A stretch of 10,791 bases of DNA from an uncultured Magnetococcales bacterium. Lineage in GTDB: Bacteria; Pseudomonadota; Magnetococcia; Magnetococcales; Magnetaquicoccaceae. Below are positions 7,732 to 10,791 of this stretch, piece after piece (within the stretch, counting starts at the first letter, position 1; each line of letters starts with the position of its first letter). The position numbers were made by a program, and so were the translations under genes. The stretch covers positions 1-10,791 of the forward strand of contig CAIWLA010000455.1 in the NCBI GenBank assembly GCA_903913345.1, given 5' to 3'. A model generated the notes under the pieces. The model made no database searches. It saw only the letters and a program-made list of their open reading frames with translations, and was not told where the DNA came from.

Positions 7732-9023
7732 GATTTATCTCCGACCCGGACACGGGCTGCCTGTTCATCCAGATGCTCGGCCACCATTTCGGTCAGACCG
7801 ACCACGTCCACCTTCACTTGGTAAAATTCCACCCCGTCCTCAATGATGATGTGACAGTTGGCACAGGCAGTGACCAGGGTGTGTACCCCCAATTCCTCGA
7901 TTTGAGAAAGTTTTTTCCTGAATACCCGCGCTCTCAGGGGTTCGGCACGTTCGATGCTGCTCACTCCGCCGCCCCCGCCGCAACACCAACTATACGCACG
8001 ATTGTCGGGCAGTTCGCGAAAATCCTCAGAGATGGCATGAAGCAGGACACGGGGTTCTTCCAGCACACCACCCCGCCGGGCGATTTGACACGGATCGTGG
8101 AAAGAGAGGGGTCTGGCATCCTTGTCCCGTTGTTTGAGATGCAGGCGGCCCTCTCGCTGGAAGCCCGCCAGCACCTCCAGGATATGCAAGACCTCAAAGG
8201 TGTATCGCCGTCCAATAAGATTGGGGCCTTCCCAGCGCAAGGCGGTGAAGGCATGGCCGCACTCTGGGCTGATCACGGTTTTGACCCGCAGACGTTCCGC
8301 CGCGTTCACCACACGCAGGAGGATTTCCCTGGCCAGATCCGAAACCCCCAACTGGATGCCACTGTTGGTGGCCTCAAAGGCATCGGTGGAAATGGTCCAG
8401 GTGGCACCCACATGCTGGAAGATGCGTGCCAACGCCCCGATGATCTCTGGAAACTGGATGATCTCCATGCTCGACAGCAGCACCATGTATTCGACGTTTG
8501 CCTGGTTGAGGGGAATGTGGAGGCCGGTTTCCCGTTCCTGGGCCCGAATCTGGGCCATCAGGGTTTCGGTCTTGATCCCCATGGGACTGCCCACGGTGAT
8601 GGCACGCTGGGTGGCACCGACCAGATCCTCCGGGGCTACGCCGGCCAGGGACATCCCCTCGCGCATTTTGCGCACCATGCCCACGATATCATTACCCGCC
8701 GGGCAGGCCATGGAACAACGGGCGCACAGGGTGCAGGCGTCGTAAACCAGTGGACCCCAGGCGGTCAACTCCTCCAGATCCAGGGGTTTGCTCAGACCCA
8801 GCCAGCGTTCCACGCGACCCATGACCGTGCAGTACTGTTCCCAGAAGCGACGCAAAGGCTCCAGTTTATGAATGGGGGTAAAGCGCGGGTCTTGCGTCTC
8901 GGTATAGAACAGACAGGCCTCGGCGCAGAGTCCGCAGCGAACACAGGAAGCAAAAAAGGTCGCCATTGGGGCATCCACCACCTCCCGGAAGGCGTCGATG
9001 GCTTGGTCAAATCGGGCGTTCAT
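7728..9023 (-). CDS. isp2: Isp2: HdrD/DsrK-like iron-sulfur protein of the hydrogenase operon
   Basis: This 431-residue cytoplasmic-side iron-sulfur protein is predicted to pass electrons between the membrane cytochrome Isp1 and a disulfide or quinone partner. Two [4Fe-4S] motifs are clear: CVRCGLCAEAC (C27, C30, C33, C37) and CTLCARCSMACP (C97, C100, C103, C107). A C-terminal CCG-type set follows: C255 in SPECGH, C312 in DPCQ, C347-C348 in WCCGGGGG, and C387/C390 in ACANCH. This is the layout of heterodisulfide reductase HdrD and DsrK, whose CCG cysteines bind a non-cubane cluster. The start at 9023 is chosen because AAGGGAG lies at 9031-9037 with seven-base spacing and the start overlaps the isp1 stop by ATGA (9020-9023). 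A longer frame to 9227 would only run through isp1. It sits directly before the large-subunit gene, as in other Isp-type hydrogenase operons. It looks intact. Confidence 0.9.
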   Translation of the reverse strand: MNARFDQAIDAFREVVDAPMATFFASCVRCGLCAEACLFYTETQDPRFTPIHKLEPLRRFWEQYCTVMGRVERWLGLSKPLDLEELTAWGPLVYDACTLCARCSMACPAGNDIVGMVRKMREGMSLAGVAPEDLVGATQRAITVGSPMGIKTETLMAQIRAQERETGLHIPLNQANVEYMVLLSSMEIIQFPEIIGALARIFQHVGATWTISTDAFEATNSGIQLGVSDLAREILLRVVNAAERLRVKTVISPECGHAFTALRWEGPNLIGRRYTFEVLHILEVLAGFQREGRLHLKQRDKDARPLSFHDPCQIARRGGVLEEPRVLLHAISEDFRELPDNRAYSWCCGGGGGVSSIERAEPLRARVFRKKLSQIEELGVHTLVTACANCHIIIEDGVEFYQVKVDVVGLTEMVAEHLDEQAARVRVGDKS

Positions 9024-9271
9024 GCTTGTACTCCCTTGCGACCATAAATGTAACCGGTATGCCAACGAGCGACGAATATGGTCACCGTGTGAATCAATGG
9101 GGTCATGGGCAGCAGGGCCAGCAGCAGCTCCGCCGACAACACATGAAAGGCCAGCATGGGCACGTAGGGTCCGACACGGTGATAGGCCAGCCAACCGGTG
9201 AGCAGGGGCAAGAGGGAGAGTCCCCACGCGATGTAATCCCCATAGCCGGAGATATACTGAGTGCCATTCAT
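9020..9271 (-). pseudogene. isp1: Isp1 (NarI-like cytochrome b), C-terminal fragment only
   Basis: The 83 residues encoded here match the end of Isp1, the membrane cytochrome b of group 1e hydrogenases. There are two hydrophobic segments (about 12-30 and 36-57) and the typical ending LIHTVTIFVARWHTGYIYGRKGV. H43 and H61 are 18 residues apart within HVLSAELLLALLPMTPLIH. This matches the spacing and context of the two heme-ligand histidines of the last helix of NarI (H187 and H205 in E. coli). Full-length relatives have about five helices, so roughly the first three, with the partner heme ligands, are missing. The ATG at 9271 is the first in the frame and has no Shine-Dalgarno; upstream of it the sequence turns abruptly AT-rich. 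The stop overlaps isp2 by ATGA. The fragment cannot bind heme in the normal way. Transcription of isp2 and hynL from the lost operon promoter is probably also gone. Confidence 0.8.
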
Positions 9272-9397
9272 ATTAGTGAAAACAAGAAAACAAAAAAATA
9301 TGATGATTCGTTAAGGCAATAAAAGATTGCAACTTGAGAAATCAAGAAGTTATTTGATGCTCTGAATGTATTTGCAACATTAAAACACAGGAGAACG
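9272..9397. other. AT-rich junction between truncated isp1 and the IS630 transposase gene
   Basis: These 126 bases are strongly AT-rich, unlike the hydrogenase genes to the left. The left boundary of the inserted mobile DNA must lie here or at the edge of isp1. The frame of isp1 stays open for only 12 more codons before a TAA. AGTGAAAACAAGA at 9275-9287 is a possible IS end (see findings). I could not define a terminal inverted repeat with confidence. Confidence 0.5.
9331..9351 (-). terminator. Possible weak terminator after the transposase gene
   Basis: CTTGA-TTTC-TCAAG forms a 5-bp hairpin on the minus strand, 47 bases after the transposase stop, with flanking AACTT/AAGTT extending the symmetry. 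TTGCAATCTTTTATT follows. The T-run is imperfect and the stem is weak, so the call is tentative. Confidence 0.25.
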
Positions 9398-10456
9398 TTA
9401 ATAAATTGGATATTGCCACACAGATGGGATTATTTCAAAGTTCTCAGCAAGCAGTGAAGATAGTTCTTTCTTGTATATGGAGAGATCACCAAAAAACACA
9501 CCGAGTTTTTCTTTGAACTCTTTGAATGTTGATCGATATTTATCCTTGAAAAATTTCTTTCTTGTGAACTTCCATAACCGCTCTATCAAATTTAGGTTCG
9601 GCGAGTATGGAGGTTGATACACCAAATAAAGACAACTAAATTCAGCTATGGCGCATACTCGACCTGCATGGTTGTATGGTGCGTTATCAAGGACAAGAAA
9701 AATCTTTCCTGTTTGGTGGTTTTCATGTATTTTTCCAAGCAGTTCCACTATCTTGTCCTGGTTTATATTCTCCTCTGTCAAAATAAAAATATTTTCATGT
9801 GTTTGGGTGCAAAATGCACCCAACACATTGCATCTTTTCCTTCCCGTATTAGTAGGAATTAGGTGAGGAATTCCTACTTCGCTCCATGCCATTCCGGCTT
9901 CCGAATTATGCTGTGCGTGAAACGCATCGACAAAGTAAATTCTATCTTCTTCCCCAAGCTCGCTCCTGATTTTATTGAATAATTTCACAAACCTAATCTG
10001 ATCCTCTGGGTTGCATTTGCTTGGTATCAACCGGTTCTTCTTATATGTAAACCCAAGTCTTTTTAATAGTTTCTGCATGCCGCTCACAGAATATATAACA
10101 CCATATTTTTTCTCAACAAATATAACCACCTGCTCTGCTGTATTATAGATGTTCATTATCAGCTCAATCTTAACTTGGTTCCGCTGCTCTAATGTTAGAA
10201 ATGGATTGCTTCCTGTGTAATCTGTCCTGCAAAGAAGTTCCAAACCTCCTTTCAAATAACGTTTAAGGTGTCTTGTTACCGTGTTAATACCAATACACAG
10301 CAAAACTGCAATTTCCTTATGAGTCAAACCTTGAACTTTAAACCATACTACTCTCAAACGATCCACCGTCTCAAGATCATCTGTTAGTTCAATACGTTGA
10401 ATTAGAGCTTCTTTTTCATTTTCGGTCAGAACAATGTTGCGGATCTGCTTGGCCAT
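9398..10456 (-). CDS. IS630-family transposase (DD34E)
   Basis: This 352-residue transposase appears intact. A helix-turn-helix region (about 31-70, with LTHKEIAVLLCIGINTVTRHL) recognises the element ends. The catalytic RNase H-like core carries D177 in IYFVDAFHAQH, D257 in FLVLDNAPYNHA and E292 in YSPNLNLIERLW. Thirty-four residues separate D257 and E292, the D34E spacing of the IS630/Tc1-mariner superfamily, whose members insert at TA. AGG at 10463-10465, six bases before the ATG, serves as ribosome binding site. The gene is much richer in A and T than the hydrogenase genes beside it and uses Lys, Asn and Ile freely, a sign of transfer from a different genome. It occupies the place where the rest of isp1 and the hydrogenase small subunit should be. 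No frameshift or stop is visible, so it may still be active. Confidence 0.95.
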   Translation of the reverse strand: MAKQIRNIVLTENEKEALIQRIELTDDLETVDRLRVVWFKVQGLTHKEIAVLLCIGINTVTRHLKRYLKGGLELLCRTDYTGSNPFLTLEQRNQVKIELIMNIYNTAEQVVIFVEKKYGVIYSVSGMQKLLKRLGFTYKKNRLIPSKCNPEDQIRFVKLFNKIRSELGEEDRIYFVDAFHAQHNSEAGMAWSEVGIPHLIPTNTGRKRCNVLGAFCTQTHENIFILTEENINQDKIVELLGKIHENHQTGKIFLVLDNAPYNHAGRVCAIAEFSCLYLVYQPPYSPNLNLIERLWKFTRKKFFKDKYRSTFKEFKEKLGVFFGDLSIYKKELSSLLAENFEIIPSVWQYPIY

Positions 10457-10470
10457 GTAACACCTATATG

Positions 10471-10494
10471 TCTAGAGATTAATAAGACTCTAGA
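10471..10494. repeat. Perfect 7-bp inverted repeat upstream of the transposase gene
   Basis: TCTAGAG (10471-10477) and CTCTAGA (10488-10494) are perfect inverted copies separated by 10 AT-rich bases. The pair begins 15 bases upstream of the transposase ATG. It could be an operator, a transposase binding site or part of the leader hairpin; the sequence does not decide between these. Confidence 0.55.
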
Positions 10495-10500
10495 ATATAT

Positions 10501-10625
10501 CATATGTGAGTCCATCAGGAAAGCATGAAACCTGTAAAAATCGTGATTTTCAATATGCTTATTTCATGTGGATAGTATTTTTCACAAATCCACGATTTTG
10601 ACTTTTCCCGGTGGACTCATATATG
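10501..10625. mobile_element. MITE-like element with about 23-bp terminal inverted repeats
   Basis: The two ends are imperfect inverted copies: the left begins CATATGTGAGTCCATCAG and the right, read inward on the other strand, begins CATATATGAGTCCACCGG. About 20 of 23 positions agree. Inside lies a second inverted pair, AAAATCGTG at 10537-10545 against CACGATTTT at 10591-10599, and a third, CATGAAA at 10524-10530 against TTTCATG at 10562-10568. The ends lie in TA-rich sequence, as expected for TA-targeting elements. The element has no coding capacity and is about 125 bp long. It may be moved by an IS630-type transposase in trans, but its ends do not visibly match those of the neighbouring IS. 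A structured non-mobile repeat is an alternative. Confidence 0.6.
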
Positions 10626-10658
10626 CTCACAGAATACGAACTAATCATCTTGATATTT

Positions 10659-10791
10659 TCACTGGTTTGAAAGGTGAGCAGTATAGGTGCCAGTTACGTG
10701 CTGTTCGGTCATTCCGGGAGCGGCTTTGATTTTTCAACGATCCACCTCTCCAGTCTGGATAGCAGTACCGGCTTTCGTCTGGATGGTGTCA
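10659..10791 (-). pseudogene. Possible degenerate IS66-type transposase fragment
   Basis: On the minus strand a frame enters from the window edge and reads KPVLLSRLERWIVEKSKPLPE before a TGA at 10709-10711. A shifted frame continues with HVTGTYTAHLSNQ and ends at 10659. Together this resembles the C-terminal half of IS66 TnpC, which commonly has P-L--L--W, then LPKS, then YTLNQW. The shift and stops would make it a remnant. The match is by eye and short, so chance similarity is possible. It shows no similarity to isp1 or a hydrogenase small subunit. Confidence 0.3.

Noticed and set aside
7773..9047. Long plus-strand open frame (424 codons) opposite isp2
   Set aside because: Antisense shadow; no domain pattern, while the minus strand encodes the iron-sulfur protein.
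9024..9227. Upstream extension of the isp2 frame to 9227
   Set aside because: It runs out of frame through isp1; the start at 9023 has a strong Shine-Dalgarno and an ATGA overlap, and begins a normal Isp2 N-terminus.
1..10791. CRISPR array, tRNA, rRNA, defence island or biosynthetic cluster
   Set aside because: No regularly spaced repeats, clover-leaf or rRNA sequences, and no genes of those systems were seen on either strand.

Overview
The window looks like a chromosomal accessory region of a GC-rich Gram-negative bacterium, probably a Pseudomonadota member with chemolithotrophic ability. The evidence is a phosphorelay module, a secreted DUF4139 protein with a signal peptide, and part of an Isp-type (group 1e) [NiFe]-hydrogenase operon. 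A magnetotactic-coccus-like (Magnetococcales) source is possible, but that is a guess from gene style and not shown by the sequence.

Layout. Bases 1-2613 (+) hold the 3' part of a hybrid sensor kinase with a REC-REC-Hpt tail. Its first REC domain is broken by an in-frame amber codon at 206-208. It overlaps by ATGA an intact REC/HD-GYP response regulator, a predicted c-di-GMP phosphodiesterase. Bases 2614-3004 are non-coding and probably carry the promoter of the next gene. Bases 3005-5068 (+) encode an exported DUF4139 protein with a C-terminal coiled coil. Convergent to it, 5084-5773 (-) encodes a cytidylate-kinase-like protein.

Bases 6001-9271 (-) hold three genes joined by 4-base ATGA overlaps: a truncated isp1 (NarI-like cytochrome b, last two helices only), a complete isp2 (HdrD/DsrK-like iron-sulfur protein) and a complete hydrogenase large subunit. 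The known order for this hydrogenase type is small subunit - isp1 - isp2 - large subunit. Here the small subunit and the N-terminal part of Isp1 are missing, and an AT-rich block of mobile DNA stands in their place.

Bases 9272-10791 contain an intact IS630-family transposase gene (-), a roughly 125-bp MITE-like inverted-repeat element (10501-10625), and at the edge a possible degenerate IS66-type transposase fragment. The hydrogenase operon therefore seems to have lost its 5' half through insertion-sequence activity. The surviving genes could make the catalytic subunit and its electron-transfer partner, but not a working enzyme without a small subunit from elsewhere.

I see no CRISPR array, tRNA or rRNA, and no convincing undescribed multi-gene system. 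The most notable points are the decapitated hydrogenase operon, the amber-interrupted phosphorelay protein, the MITE-like element, and the unusual domain order of the DUF4139 protein.
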